This document shows, piece after piece, positions 1-9,020 of a stretch of DNA of 64,000 nt (positions are counted from its first letter, which is position 1; each line of letters opens with the position of its first letter). Origin of the DNA: Piscinibacter sp. GTDB lineage: Bacteria; Pseudomonadota; Gammaproteobacteria; Burkholderiales; Burkholderiaceae_C. The stretch spans positions 124,001 through 188,000 of the forward strand of contig JADJJI010000013.1 of assembly GCA_016706565.1 (NCBI GenBank), in the 5' to 3' direction. The notes under the pieces are model-generated. The model had not been told where the DNA came from and searched no databases. It was given only the letters and a program-made list of their open reading frames with translations. Made by a program: the position numbers and the translations under genes.

Positions 1-14
1 GGCCGTTTCAGGCT

Positions 15-1856
15 TCAGTCGGCCGGCGCCTGATCGAACTGCAGGGCCGCCAGGCGCGCGTACAGGCCGCCGGCGTCCGACAGCTGCGCGTGCGTGCCGC
101 TCTCGACGATGCGGCCGGCCTCCATCACGATGATGCGGTCGGCTCGCTGCACCGTGGCCAGCCGGTGCGCGATGACCAGCGTGGTGCGGTCCTTCATCGC
201 GGACTCCAGCGCGGCCTGCACCATGCGCTCGCTCTCGGCGTCGAGTGCGCTGGTGGCCTCGTCGAGCAGCAGCAGCGGCGGGTTCTTCAGGATCGCGCGG
301 GCGATGCTGATGCGCTGCTTCTGCCCGCCCGACAGGCGCACGCCGCGCTCGCCCAGGAAGGTCTGGTAGCCCTCGGGCAAGGCGCTGATGAAGTCGTGCG
401 CAAAGGCCGCCTTGGCCGCGGCGATCACGTCCGCGTCGCTCGCGCCGGGCCGGCCGTAGCGGATGTTCTCCAGCGCATTGGCGGAGAAGATCACGCTGTC
501 CTGCGGCACGATGCCGATGCGCTGTCGCAGCGCCTCGAGCGAAGCCTCGCGCAGCGGCACGCCGTCGATCTCGATGTGTCCTTCGCCTGCGTCGTAGAAG
601 CGCAGCAGCAGCTGGAACACCGTGCTCTTGCCCGCGCCGCTGGGGCCGACCAGCGCGACCGTCTCGCCGGGGCGCACGTCGAGCGCGAACTGGGCGAGTG
701 CCGCGTGCTTCGGTCGCGACGGGTAGTGGAAGGTGACGTCGCGCAGCGCGACCGACGAGCCGCCCTGTGTGGCGGGTAGGGCGCGCGGCCGGGCCGGCGA
801 GGCGATCGACGAGCTCGTGGCCAGCAGCTCCATCAGCCGCTCGGTGGCGCCGGCAGCGCGCAGCAGGTCGCCGTAGACCTCGGACAGCACCGCCACCGAG
901 CCGACCAGGATGGTCACGAACACCACCGTCTGCGCCAGGTGGCCGGCGCTCATCTGCCCGGCGATCACCGCCTGCGTGCCCTGGTACAGGCCCCACAGCA
1001 GCGCACCGAAGGTGGCGGTGATGATGAAGGCGACGAGGAAGGAGCGCACCCGCGTACGCTTGCGCGCCGTCTCGAAGGCGCTCTCGGTGGCGTCGTCGAA
1101 GCGCTTGGCCTCGCGCGTCTCCTGCACATAGCTCTGCACCACGGGGATCGCGTTGAGCACCTCGGCGGCGATGGCGCTCGAATCGGCCACGCGGTCCTGG
1201 CTGGCGCGGCTGAGCTTGCGCACGCGGCGGCCGAGGTAGAGGCTGGGCAGCACCACCAGCACCAGCGTGCCCAGCACCTGCGACATCACATAGGGGTTGG
1301 TGACGATCAGCATGGTCATCGCGCCGATGCCCATCACCGTGTTGCGCAGGCCCATGCTCAGGCTGGAGCCGACCACCGTCTGCACCAGCGTCGTGTCGGT
1401 CGTCAGGCGCGACAGCACCTCGCCAGTCTGCGTGGTCTCGAAGAACTCCGGGCTCTGCTTCAGCACATGCGCATACACCGCATTGCGCAGGTCGGCGGTG
1501 ACCCGCTCACCCAGCCAGGTGACCATGTAGAAGCGCGCCGCCGAGAACAGGCCCAGCGCCGCACCCACGCCGAACAGCGCGAAGAAGTGGCCGCGCAGCG
1601 CCATCACGCGCTCGCCGGGGTCGGTGGCGACGAGGCCCTGGTCGATCAGCGATTTCAGCGCCAGCGGAAAGGCCAGCGTGCTCAGCGCGGCCAGGATCAG
1701 GAACAGCACCGCCAGCGCGATGCGGCCGCGGTAGGGTCGCAGGAAGGGAAGCAGACCCGACAGCGACTTCACCTTGCGCGCCGGTGCCGCAGCGGTGTCG
1801 GCTGCCACGGTGGGCCTGGGGGCCGCCAGGGCGGAAGAAGTCTCGGATGCGGCCAT
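15..1856 (-). CDS. Half-size ABC exporter (MsbA-related, fused permease-ATPase)
   Basis: This 613-residue protein has an N-terminal six-helix exporter domain (about residues 40-340) and a C-terminal ATPase. The ATPase shows Walker A GPSGAGKST (404-412), signature LSGGQKQR (508-515), Walker B LLLLDEATSALD (528-539) and the H-loop in VIAHRLAT. The family works as a homodimer in the inner membrane and exports lipids or drugs. I chose the ATG at 1856 (MAASETSS) because longer in-frame starts run into the divergent marR control region and encode no conserved sequence. It diverges from a marR-efflux operon across an array of palindromes, so MarR control of both sides is plausible. The substrate cannot be read from the sequence. 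Confidence 0.93.
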   Translation of the reverse strand: MAASETSSALAAPRPTVAADTAAAPARKVKSLSGLLPFLRPYRGRIALAVLFLILAALSTLAFPLALKSLIDQGLVATDPGERVMALRGHFFALFGVGAALGLFSAARFYMVTWLGERVTADLRNAVYAHVLKQSPEFFETTQTGEVLSRLTTDTTLVQTVVGSSLSMGLRNTVMGIGAMTMLIVTNPYVMSQVLGTLVLVVLPSLYLGRRVRKLSRASQDRVADSSAIAAEVLNAIPVVQSYVQETREAKRFDDATESAFETARKRTRVRSFLVAFIITATFGALLWGLYQGTQAVIAGQMSAGHLAQTVVFVTILVGSVAVLSEVYGDLLRAAGATERLMELLATSSSIASPARPRALPATQGGSSVALRDVTFHYPSRPKHAALAQFALDVRPGETVALVGPSGAGKSTVFQLLLRFYDAGEGHIEIDGVPLREASLEALRQRIGIVPQDSVIFSANALENIRYGRPGASDADVIAAAKAAFAHDFISALPEGYQTFLGERGVRLSGGQKQRISIARAILKNPPLLLLDEATSALDAESERMVQAALESAMKDRTTLVIAHRLATVQRADRIIVMEAGRIVESGTHAQLSDAGGLYARLAALQFDQAPAD

Positions 1857-1906
1857 GCGCGAGTCTAGGCGAGGGCTTCTATCCCCTGCATGGGACTCGG
1901 GATTGC

Positions 1907-1948
1907 CTGCCGCGGCAGAATTTGCCGGGTCAATCATTGCCGAGGCAG
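1907..1948. promoter_or_regulatory. Array of three 12-bp palindromic operator-like sites
   Basis: Three sites start exactly 15 bp apart: CTGCCGCGGCAG (1907-1918), TTGCCGGGTCAA (1922-1933) and TTGCCGAGGCAG (1937-1948). All fit the consensus YTGCCGNGKCAR and each is a perfect or near palindrome. They lie between the start of the ABC exporter (1856) and the start of marR (1953). MarR proteins usually bind short palindromes beside their own gene, so these are the likely MarR operators. The repeats are seen directly; the assignment to MarR is inferred. Confidence 0.6.
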
Positions 1949-1952
1949 CTTC

Positions 1953-2462
1953 ATGTCCTCCACCAAAGAATCCGCGGCACCCGTGCCGTTCCCGCGCTAC
2001 GACGGCGACCGCTACGACGTGGGCGAAAGCGTCGGCCACCAGCTCGTCGGCCTGGTGCAGATGATGCGTCGCGAGGTCGAGGCGCGCATGGCGCGGCACG
2101 GCCTGACCGACGCGCAGTGGCGCCCGCTGTGGATGATCAAGACCGGCCGCGCCGCCACCGCCAATGAGTTGGCCCGCGAGGCCTGCATCGACGCTGGTGC
2201 CATCACGCGCATGCTCGACCGGCTGGAGGCCAAGGGCCTGGTCGAGCGCGTGCGCTCCGAGACCGACCGCCGTGTCGTGCACGTGCGACTCACCGAAGCG
2301 GGCGAGCTCGCCACGGCCAACATCCCGCATGTGCTCGCGTCGGTCAACAACGACTTCCTGCATGGTTTCTCGGAACGCGAATGGCGGCAGCTGCGCAAGC
2401 TGGTCGAGCGCATGACGGCCAATGGCCAGGCGCTGCAGGCTGCACAGGAGCAGGCGGCATGA
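1953..2462 (+). CDS. MarR-family transcriptional regulator of the efflux operon
   Basis: The 169-residue protein has a MarR-type winged helix: a helix-turn-helix around AATANELAREACIDAGAITRMLDRLEAKGLV, then the wing ERVRSETDRRVVHVRLTEAG, flanked by dimerisation helices. The ATG at 1953 is preferred over one 63 bases upstream because a GAGGCAG ribosome site precedes it and conserved sequence begins after it. Its stop overlaps the start of the nodT gene (ATGA), so it is first gene of a marR-nodT-emrA-emrB operon, comparable to E. coli emrRAB. Such regulators repress the pump until a phenolic or similar ligand binds. Upstream palindromes suggest autoregulation. Confidence 0.92.
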   Translation: MSSTKESAAPVPFPRYDGDRYDVGESVGHQLVGLVQMMRREVEARMARHGLTDAQWRPLWMIKTGRAATANELAREACIDAGAITRMLDRLEAKGLVERVRSETDRRVVHVRLTEAGELATANIPHVLASVNNDFLHGFSEREWRQLRKLVERMTANGQALQAAQEQAA

Positions 2463-3859
2463 AGCGCAATGCACTGCGTCTGACGGCACTCGTGTCGGCC
2501 TTGTGGCTGGCCGGCTGTGCCAGCCCGGGTGCGCCGGTCGCGCCGCGGCCCGTGATCGAGCCGGCCGCGCTGGGAGCCACCGGCAGCACGGCGGCCTGGC
2601 CCGCCGAGCGCTGGTGGGCCGCCTGGGGCGACACCGGGCTCGATGCCATCATCGACCAGGCACTGGCCGGCTCGCCCAGTCTGAAGAGCGCCGAAGAACG
2701 TGTGCGCCTGGCGCAGGCGGCGGCCGATGCCGCCGGCGCGGCGCGCCAACCGCAGGCCAACTTGTCGGTGGAACTCACCGAGCAGCGCTTCACCGAGAAC
2801 GGCCTCGTGCCGCCACCGCTGGCCGGCACGATCCGCTGGAACAACAGCGCGCAGATCGGCGTGGGCTGGGAGCCCGACCTGTTCGGCCGCCAGCGGTCCG
2901 CGCTCGACGCCGCCATCGGCCAGTCGCGCGCCGCGCAGGCCGATGCGCAGGCGGCACGTGTGCTGCTTGCCGGCAACGTCGCCGCGGCCTACTTCAACCT
3001 CGCGCGCCTGCTCGAGAACCGCCGCCTGGCCAGCGAGTCGCTGGCGCAGCGCGAGCAGATCCTCGCGCTGGTGCGCCAGCGCATCTCCGCGGGCCTGGAC
3101 ACACGCGTCGAGCTGCGCCAGGCCGAGGGCCTGATCGCACAGACGCAGGTCGAGATCGAGTCGCTCGACGAAGCGGCGTCACGCGCCCGCCACGCGCTGG
3201 CCGAGCTGGCCGGGCGGGGCCCGCAGGTCTTCGATTCGCTGGCGCCGACGATGGCGGCGCTGCGCTCCACCGAGCTGCCGACGGCGCTGCCGGCCGATCT
3301 GCTGGGCCGCCGCGCCGATCTCGTCGCGCAGCGCTGGCGCGTCGATGCCACGGCCAAGGACATCGAGGCGGCGCGCGCGCAGTTCTATCCGAACGTCAAT
3401 CTCGTCGCCTTCGTCGGCCTGTCGAGCATCGGGCTGGACCGCTTCGTCGAGGCTGGCGCACGCACCTTCGGCGCCGGGCCGGCGCTGCACCTGCCGCTGT
3501 TCGAAGGCGGCCGCCTGCGTGCTCAGCTCGATGCGAAGCGCGCCGAGGCCGATGCAGCGGTCGACGCCTACAACGGCACGCTGCTGCGCGCTCTGCGCGA
3601 AGTGGCCGACGAGGTGAGCAGCCTGCAGTCGATCGAACGCCAGCAGCGTGCGCAAGCCGAGGCCACCGCAGCGGCCGATGCCGCCTACGAGCTGGCGGCG
3701 CAGCGCTACCAGGCCGGCCTGGGCAATTTTCTCGTCGTGCTGACCGCGCAGACCAACGTGCTGGCGCAGCGCCGCGCCGCGGCCGAGCTGAAGGCGCGCC
3801 ACCTCGGCGCCGAAGTCGCGCTGGCTCGCGCACTGGGCGGCGGCTACCGCGCCGCCTGA
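2459..3859 (+). CDS. NodT/OprM-type outer-membrane efflux lipoprotein
   Basis: The 466-residue protein starts with a lipoprotein signal peptide (lipobox LAGC near residue 20) and contains the two internal OEP repeats of TolC-like channels. Recognisable pieces are the early RWWAAWGDTGLDAIIDQAL, the GVGWEPDLFGRQRSALDAA motif, and the matching second-half segment NFLVVLTAQTNVLAQR. It should form the outer-membrane exit duct for the EmrA/EmrB pump encoded downstream. The ATG overlaps the marR stop (ATGA), so translation is probably coupled. E. coli emrAB relies on an unlinked TolC, whereas here the duct is part of the operon. Confidence 0.93.
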   Translation: MKRNALRLTALVSALWLAGCASPGAPVAPRPVIEPAALGATGSTAAWPAERWWAAWGDTGLDAIIDQALAGSPSLKSAEERVRLAQAAADAAGAARQPQANLSVELTEQRFTENGLVPPPLAGTIRWNNSAQIGVGWEPDLFGRQRSALDAAIGQSRAAQADAQAARVLLAGNVAAAYFNLARLLENRRLASESLAQREQILALVRQRISAGLDTRVELRQAEGLIAQTQVEIESLDEAASRARHALAELAGRGPQVFDSLAPTMAALRSTELPTALPADLLGRRADLVAQRWRVDATAKDIEAARAQFYPNVNLVAFVGLSSIGLDRFVEAGARTFGAGPALHLPLFEGGRLRAQLDAKRAEADAAVDAYNGTLLRALREVADEVSSLQSIERQQRAQAEATAAADAAYELAAQRYQAGLGNFLVVLTAQTNVLAQRRAAAELKARHLGAEVALARALGGGYRAA

Positions 3860-3884
3860 ACAAGAACATCGAAGGAAGCGATCC

Positions 3885-5177
3885 ATGAGTTCGAACCAAG
3901 ACACTGCCCATCCTGCCAAGCCCGCGCCGGCCGTGGCCGCCTCGCGCCGCCGCCCGGCGCTGATCGCCGTCGCCGGCGTCACGCTTCTCGCCGGCCTGGG
4001 CTACGGCGCCTGGTGGGCGTTCGCGCTGCGGCACCACGAGGCCACCGACAACGCCTACGTGCAGGCGCCGGTGGTGCAGATCACGCCGCAGGTCGGCGGC
4101 ACCGTGCTGGCCGTGCTGGCCGACGACACCGACATCGTCAAGGCCGGCCAGCCGCTGGTGAAGCTCGATCCGAGCGACGCGCAGCTCGCGCTCGACCGCG
4201 CCGAGGCGCAGCTGGCGCAGACGGTGCGCGAAGTGCGCACGCTGTACGCCAACAACATGACGCAGGCGGCCAACATCCGTGCCCGCGAGGCCGAGGTGGC
4301 ACGGCTGCAGAGCGACGTGGCCCGCGCCACCGACGACGTGGCGCGGCGCCAGCCGCTGCTGGCCACCGGCGCGGTGGGCGGCGAGGAGATGAAGCACGCC
4401 GAGACCACGCTGTCCGGCGCGAAGAGCGCGCTGGCCGGTGCGCAGTCGGCGCTGGCCGCGGCGCGCGAGCAGGCGCTGAGCAGCCAGGCGCTGACCGACG
4501 GCACCAGCGTCGAGAAGCATCCCAACGTCGAGCGCGCCGCCGCGGCGGTGCGCGAGGCCTGGCTGGCGGTGCAGCGCACCGAACTGCCCGCGCCGCTGAA
4601 CGGCCAGGTGGCCAAGCGCACCGTGCAGGTCGGCCAGCGCATCGCCGCCGGCACGCCGCTGATGACGGTGATCCCGCTCGACCAGGTGTGGGTGGAGGCG
4701 AACTTCAAGGAAGTGCAGCTGCGCCAGATGCGCATCGGCCAGCCGGTGAGGCTGCAGGCTGATCTCTACGGCAGCAAGGTCGAGTACGACGGCCGCGTGG
4801 CCGGTGTCGGCGCCGGCACCGGCGCGGCCTTTGCGCTGCTGCCGGCGCAGAACGCCACCGGCAACTGGATCAAGGTGGTGCAGCGCGTGCCGGTGCGCAT
4901 CGAGCTCGACGCGGCCGAACTGGCCGCGCACCCGCTGCGCGTGGGCCTGTCGATGGAAGCGACAGTCGACGTCGCCCCGCGGGATGGCGCGCCGCTGCTC
5001 GGAGCGGCCGCGCCACGCAGCAGCAGTTCGACGCAGGCCTTCGAGCCGCAGCGGGCGCATGCCGACAAGATCGTCGCCGGGATCATCGCCGCCAACCTCG
5101 GCCGTGCACCCGCGCACGGCCCGGCGCAGGCCGCGTCCGCCGCCAAGCTCGCAGTGATCGCGAAGTCCCGCACGTGA
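3885..5177 (+). CDS. emrA: EmrA/HlyD-family periplasmic adaptor subunit
   Basis: This 430-residue membrane-fusion protein has one N-terminal transmembrane helix (about residues 25-48), a split biotinyl-lipoyl domain (TDNAYVQAPVVQITPQVGGTV at the start and LPAPLNGQVAKRTVQVGQ later), a long coiled-coil hairpin rich in Ala, Gln and Arg, and a beta-barrel domain. The EATDNAYV motif is typical of EmrA. It links the inner-membrane EmrB transporter with the NodT channel. A GAAGGAAG ribosome site precedes the ATG. The last 60 or so residues are low-complexity Ala/Pro-rich. Its stop overlaps the GTG start of emrB. Confidence 0.93.
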   Translation: MSSNQDTAHPAKPAPAVAASRRRPALIAVAGVTLLAGLGYGAWWAFALRHHEATDNAYVQAPVVQITPQVGGTVLAVLADDTDIVKAGQPLVKLDPSDAQLALDRAEAQLAQTVREVRTLYANNMTQAANIRAREAEVARLQSDVARATDDVARRQPLLATGAVGGEEMKHAETTLSGAKSALAGAQSALAAAREQALSSQALTDGTSVEKHPNVERAAAAVREAWLAVQRTELPAPLNGQVAKRTVQVGQRIAAGTPLMTVIPLDQVWVEANFKEVQLRQMRIGQPVRLQADLYGSKVEYDGRVAGVGAGTGAAFALLPAQNATGNWIKVVQRVPVRIELDAAELAAHPLRVGLSMEATVDVAPRDGAPLLGAAAPRSSSSTQAFEPQRAHADKIVAGIIAANLGRAPAHGPAQAASAAKLAVIAKSRT

Positions 5178-6790
5178 GCAGCCCCGCCCTCACTGCCGGC
5201 GACGCGCCGCCGGCCCCGCCCGCGCCGCCGGCACCGCCCGCGCGCGTTGCCTTCGCGCCGCTGGAAGGCAGCGCACGCGTGGCCGGCACGATCGCGCTGT
5301 CGCTGGCCACGTTCATGAACGTGCTCGACTCGTCGATCGCCAACGTGTCGATCCCGGCCATCGCCGGCGACATGGGCGTGAGCCCGGCGCAGGGCACCTG
5401 GGTGATCACGTCGTTCGGCGTGGCCAACGCCATCGCCGTGCCGCTGACCGGCTGGCTGACACAGCGTTTCGGCCAGGTGCGCCTGTTCGTCGCCAGCGTG
5501 CTGCTGTTCGTGCTGACCTCGTGGCTGTGCGGCCTGGCGCCGAACATCGAATCGCTGATCTTCTTCCGCGTGCTGCAGGGCCTGGTGGCCGGGCCGATGA
5601 TCCCGCTGTCGCAGACGCTGCTGCTGGCCAGCTACCCGCCCATGCTGGCCGGCTTGGCGATGGCGATGTGGGCCATGACCACGCTGGTGGCGCCGGTGAT
5701 GGGGCCGCTGCTCGGCGGCTGGATCACCGACAACATCTCCTGGCCGTGGATCTTCTACATCAACGTGCCGGTGGGCCTGTTCGCCGCCGCATTGGCCTGG
5801 TCGATCTACCGAACCCGCGACCCCGGCCCGCGCAAGGTGCCGCTGGACAGCGTGGGCCTGGGCCTGCTCGTGCTGTGGGTCGGCTCGCTGCAGATCATGA
5901 TCGACAAGGGCAAGGAGCTCGACTGGTTCGCATCGGGCCAGATCGTCGCGCTGGCCGTCGTGGCGGTGGTGGGCTTCGCGTTCTTCCTCGCCTGGGAGCT
6001 GACCGACCACCACCCGATCGTCAACCTGCGCCTGTTCGCGCGGCGCAACTTCGCGCTGGGCACGGTCTCGCTGGCCGTGGCCTATGGCCTGTTCTTCGGC
6101 AACGTGGTGCTGCTGCCGCTGTGGCTGCAGCAGTACATGGGCTACACCGCCACGCTCGCGGGAATGGCGATGGCGCCGGTGGGGCTGTTCGCGATCCTGC
6201 TCTCGCCCTGGGTGGGCAAGAACGTCTCGCGCATCGATCCGCGCAAGCTGGCCACGGTGGCCTTCGTGGTGTTCGCGCTGGTGCTGTGGATGCGTTCGCA
6301 GTTCAACCCGCAGTCGCCGTTCTCCACGATCCTGCTGCCCACCATCGTGCAGGGCGTGGCGATGGCCTTCTTCTTCATCCCGCTGCAGGCCATCGTGTTC
6401 AGCGGCCTGACGCCGGACCAGATGCCCGCGGCCTCGGGGCTGAGCAACTTCGTGCGCATCACGGCGGGCGCGATGGGCACCTCGATCTTCACCACGCTGT
6501 GGGAGGACCGGGCCATCATGCACCACGCCCACCTCGCCGAGCAGATCAACGCAGGCAGCAGCGCGGCGATGCAGACGCTCACGCAACTCGGCGCGTCCGG
6601 GCTCAGCCCCGAGCAGGCGGCGGCCACGATCAACCGGCTGATCGACCAGCAGGCCTACACGATGGCGGCCACCGACCTGTTCCGGCTCTCGTCGTTCCTG
6701 TTCCTCGCGATGATCGCGATCGTGTGGCTGACCGCGCCGCGCAAGAGCGCCGTGGCGGCCGACGCGGCCGACGCGGGCGGCGCGCACTGA
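5174..6790 (+). CDS. emrB: EmrB/QacA-type DHA2 drug:H+ antiporter
   Basis: The 538-residue protein has about 14 transmembrane helices. It carries the DHA2 signature FMNVLDSSIANVSIPAIAGDMG in helix 1, the helix 4-5 antiporter region and the GGWITDNISWPWIFYINVP motif. It is the proton-driven inner-membrane pump of the EmrAB-NodT tripartite system. The GTG start at 5174 overlaps the emrA stop (GTGA), which fixes the start and implies coupling. The N-terminus has a PPAPPAPPAPPA repeat before the first helix, which is not part of the conserved fold. The substrate is unknown; the family moves uncouplers, antibiotics and hydrophobic acids. Confidence 0.94.
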   Translation: MSSPALTAGDAPPAPPAPPAPPARVAFAPLEGSARVAGTIALSLATFMNVLDSSIANVSIPAIAGDMGVSPAQGTWVITSFGVANAIAVPLTGWLTQRFGQVRLFVASVLLFVLTSWLCGLAPNIESLIFFRVLQGLVAGPMIPLSQTLLLASYPPMLAGLAMAMWAMTTLVAPVMGPLLGGWITDNISWPWIFYINVPVGLFAAALAWSIYRTRDPGPRKVPLDSVGLGLLVLWVGSLQIMIDKGKELDWFASGQIVALAVVAVVGFAFFLAWELTDHHPIVNLRLFARRNFALGTVSLAVAYGLFFGNVVLLPLWLQQYMGYTATLAGMAMAPVGLFAILLSPWVGKNVSRIDPRKLATVAFVVFALVLWMRSQFNPQSPFSTILLPTIVQGVAMAFFFIPLQAIVFSGLTPDQMPAASGLSNFVRITAGAMGTSIFTTLWEDRAIMHHAHLAEQINAGSSAAMQTLTQLGASGLSPEQAAATINRLIDQQAYTMAATDLFRLSSFLFLAMIAIVWLTAPRKSAVAADAADAGGAH

Positions 6791-6812
6791 GGCGCTCGTC
6801 GCCGGCGGCCGC

Positions 6813-8942
6813 CTACAAATTGCCGGCGAACAACCTGCGCACGAAGGCGTCCTTGAAGCTGTGCGTCTCGGCCAGGCCAAGTCGCTCGAGGTAGGGCAGA
6901 GGCGCTTCCCGGCCTTCCCACAGGCTCTTGATCGCCATGGTGAGCAGCTCGCCCGGGTGCTGAGTGGCGTGCTTGAGCTTCTTCAGTGCGCGCACGATGT
7001 GCAACTCGTCGTCGGTCAGGTCGGTGCCGAACGGGAAGTCCGGCAGCAGCCCGGCCTGCGCCCAGGGGTGAAGACGGTCTTCCAGCACCTGCGGCAGGTT
7101 CTGGCGGTAGCGCTCGGGCAGCTCGTAGCCGGCCTCGAGCTTGCCGTGCTCCTTGGCCTGCTTGACCAGTTCGTCCTGGAAACGCGAGTCGGCCACGGCG
7201 ATGAGGCGCTTGACCACCTCGCTGTCGGACTGGCCGCGCAGGTCGGCCACGCCGTACTCGGTGATGACGATGTCGCGCAGGTGGCGCGGGATGGTCACGT
7301 GGCCGTAGTTCCAGACGATGCTGCTGCGCAGCCCGTCCTTGTTGTCGTGCGTGGCGCGCAGCATCATCAGCAGCCGCGCGTCGGGCAGCGCGTGCGCCAT
7401 GGCCACGAAGTTGTACTGCCCGCCCACGCCGCTGACCACCTGCCCCGATTCCAGCGCGTCGCTGGCGGCGGCGCCGAGCAAGGTGACGATCATCGTCGTG
7501 TTCATGAAGCGCGCCTTGCGTCGCTGCGCACGCTTGAGGTCGCCCTGGCCGCCGTTCTCGGAGTACAGCTGGTTGATGAAGTCGATGCGCGTCATGTCGA
7601 TCTTCGCCAGCTCCTGCGGCGGCATGGTGCGCAGCCGCTCGTAGAAGTCGCGCGGCCCGAGGAAGAAGCCGCCGGTCATGAAGATGCCGTGGGTGAGCCG
7701 GCTGCCCAGCATCGTGGCGCCGATGCGCTCCAGGTTGTCTTCGGCGATCAGGTCGTTGCGCAGCTTCGTGCCGTCGAGCACCAGCGAGTCGCCGTCGATG
7801 GCCACGCCCTCGCGCAGCACGCCCCAGTGGGTCAGGAAGGCGAGGTCCTTCTTGTCCAGCGGCGAGCGGATGCGCGCATGGCGCAGCAGCGCACGCAGCG
7901 TGCCGGTGGTGACCACTTCGTCGATCTCGCCGTCGTTGAGCAGCTGCTGCAGCGCGGCGTCGCCGAACACCTCGCGGCGGATGATGCCGGCCTCGATGAG
8001 CTTGAGGAAGCCGTTGACGAACATCTCCGAGCAGCCGTACAGGCCCTGGTCGAAGCGGCCCAGCTCGCGGCCGGCCAGGCCGTCGGGGCACAGCGAGTCG
8101 AGGATGCGCCGGTACTCGTCGCCATGCCGGTCGCGCACGATCAGCGCCTGTGCGATCGCGTCGCCCAGCGAGCCGATGCCGATCTGCAGCGTGCCGCCGT
8201 CGGCCACCAGGCTGGAGGCGTGCAGGCCGATCGCGTAGTCGGCCGCGCTGACCTTGTTGTTCGGCGGCGCGAACACCGCGTGCGTGCCCGCCGGGTCGGT
8301 GACGACCAGGTCGAAGAACGACGGCGGCACCTCCGCGCCGTTGGGCATGAAGGGCATCTTCTGGTTGATCACGCCCACGGTGAGCAGCGGCTGGCCGGCA
8401 GCGCGCAGCTTCTCGACCACTTCCAGCACCACGTCCGGGTTGCTCGACAGCGACAGCCGCAGCGAGGCGCCCTCGCCGCGCGAGGCCACGGCCTGGGCGA
8501 TCACGTTCATGCCCTGCACGGCCATGTCGCGCGCGACGAAGGTGTAGTTGGTCGAGATGTAGTTCTGCTGCGCTGCCGGGTTGCCGAGGTAGTCGCCGGT
8601 CTTCATGAAGAACTCGCGCACCTCGATGTTCGGCGGCAGGGTGCCGGCACGCAGGTCCTTCACGTAGGCGAGGTCGGGGTAGTCCTCGAACACCCGCTCG
8701 ACCAGCGGGCCGAGGAAGTGCTGCTCCAGCTCGCTCTTGCCCACCGGCTTCTCGAGCGACAGCGCGGTGACGATGCGCAGCCGGCGCGCCGGGTTGGCCT
8801 TGATGCGGCGGTACAGCACGTTGACGAAGGGGTTGGGCTTGCCGACGGCCAGCGGGATGCCCAGCACGATGTCGCCCTGCACGGTGTCGAGCACATGGTC
8901 GACGGCAGCTTCGATGGAATCGATGAACAGGGCCTGGGCCAT
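6813..8942 (-). CDS. Acetyl-CoA hydrolase/CoA-transferase family protein, long form
   Basis: The 709-residue protein belongs to the acetyl-CoA hydrolase/transferase family. The C-terminal half has the diagnostic segment SGVGGQYNFVAMAHALPDARL followed by ITEYGVADLRGQSD. The first roughly 200 residues form an extra N-terminal domain with motifs such as GIPLAVGKPNPFVN and SLSSNPDVVLEVVEKL, which makes it longer than the usual 430-550 residue enzymes. Such proteins move CoA between acetyl-CoA and acids or hydrolyse acyl-CoA. It stands alone on the minus strand, convergent with emrB. The exact acyl substrate cannot be told from the sequence. Confidence 0.85.
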   Translation of the reverse strand: MAQALFIDSIEAAVDHVLDTVQGDIVLGIPLAVGKPNPFVNVLYRRIKANPARRLRIVTALSLEKPVGKSELEQHFLGPLVERVFEDYPDLAYVKDLRAGTLPPNIEVREFFMKTGDYLGNPAAQQNYISTNYTFVARDMAVQGMNVIAQAVASRGEGASLRLSLSSNPDVVLEVVEKLRAAGQPLLTVGVINQKMPFMPNGAEVPPSFFDLVVTDPAGTHAVFAPPNNKVSAADYAIGLHASSLVADGGTLQIGIGSLGDAIAQALIVRDRHGDEYRRILDSLCPDGLAGRELGRFDQGLYGCSEMFVNGFLKLIEAGIIRREVFGDAALQQLLNDGEIDEVVTTGTLRALLRHARIRSPLDKKDLAFLTHWGVLREGVAIDGDSLVLDGTKLRNDLIAEDNLERIGATMLGSRLTHGIFMTGGFFLGPRDFYERLRTMPPQELAKIDMTRIDFINQLYSENGGQGDLKRAQRRKARFMNTTMIVTLLGAAASDALESGQVVSGVGGQYNFVAMAHALPDARLLMMLRATHDNKDGLRSSIVWNYGHVTIPRHLRDIVITEYGVADLRGQSDSEVVKRLIAVADSRFQDELVKQAKEHGKLEAGYELPERYRQNLPQVLEDRLHPWAQAGLLPDFPFGTDLTDDELHIVRALKKLKHATQHPGELLTMAIKSLWEGREAPLPYLERLGLAETHSFKDAFVRRLFAGNL

Positions 8943-9020
8943 GCGTGTCTCCTGCTTTGATCTCCGATCAGTGTGAGCTCGACTCCAGGGTCACGCCTTG
9001 ACGAACTGCAACCGCCGCGT

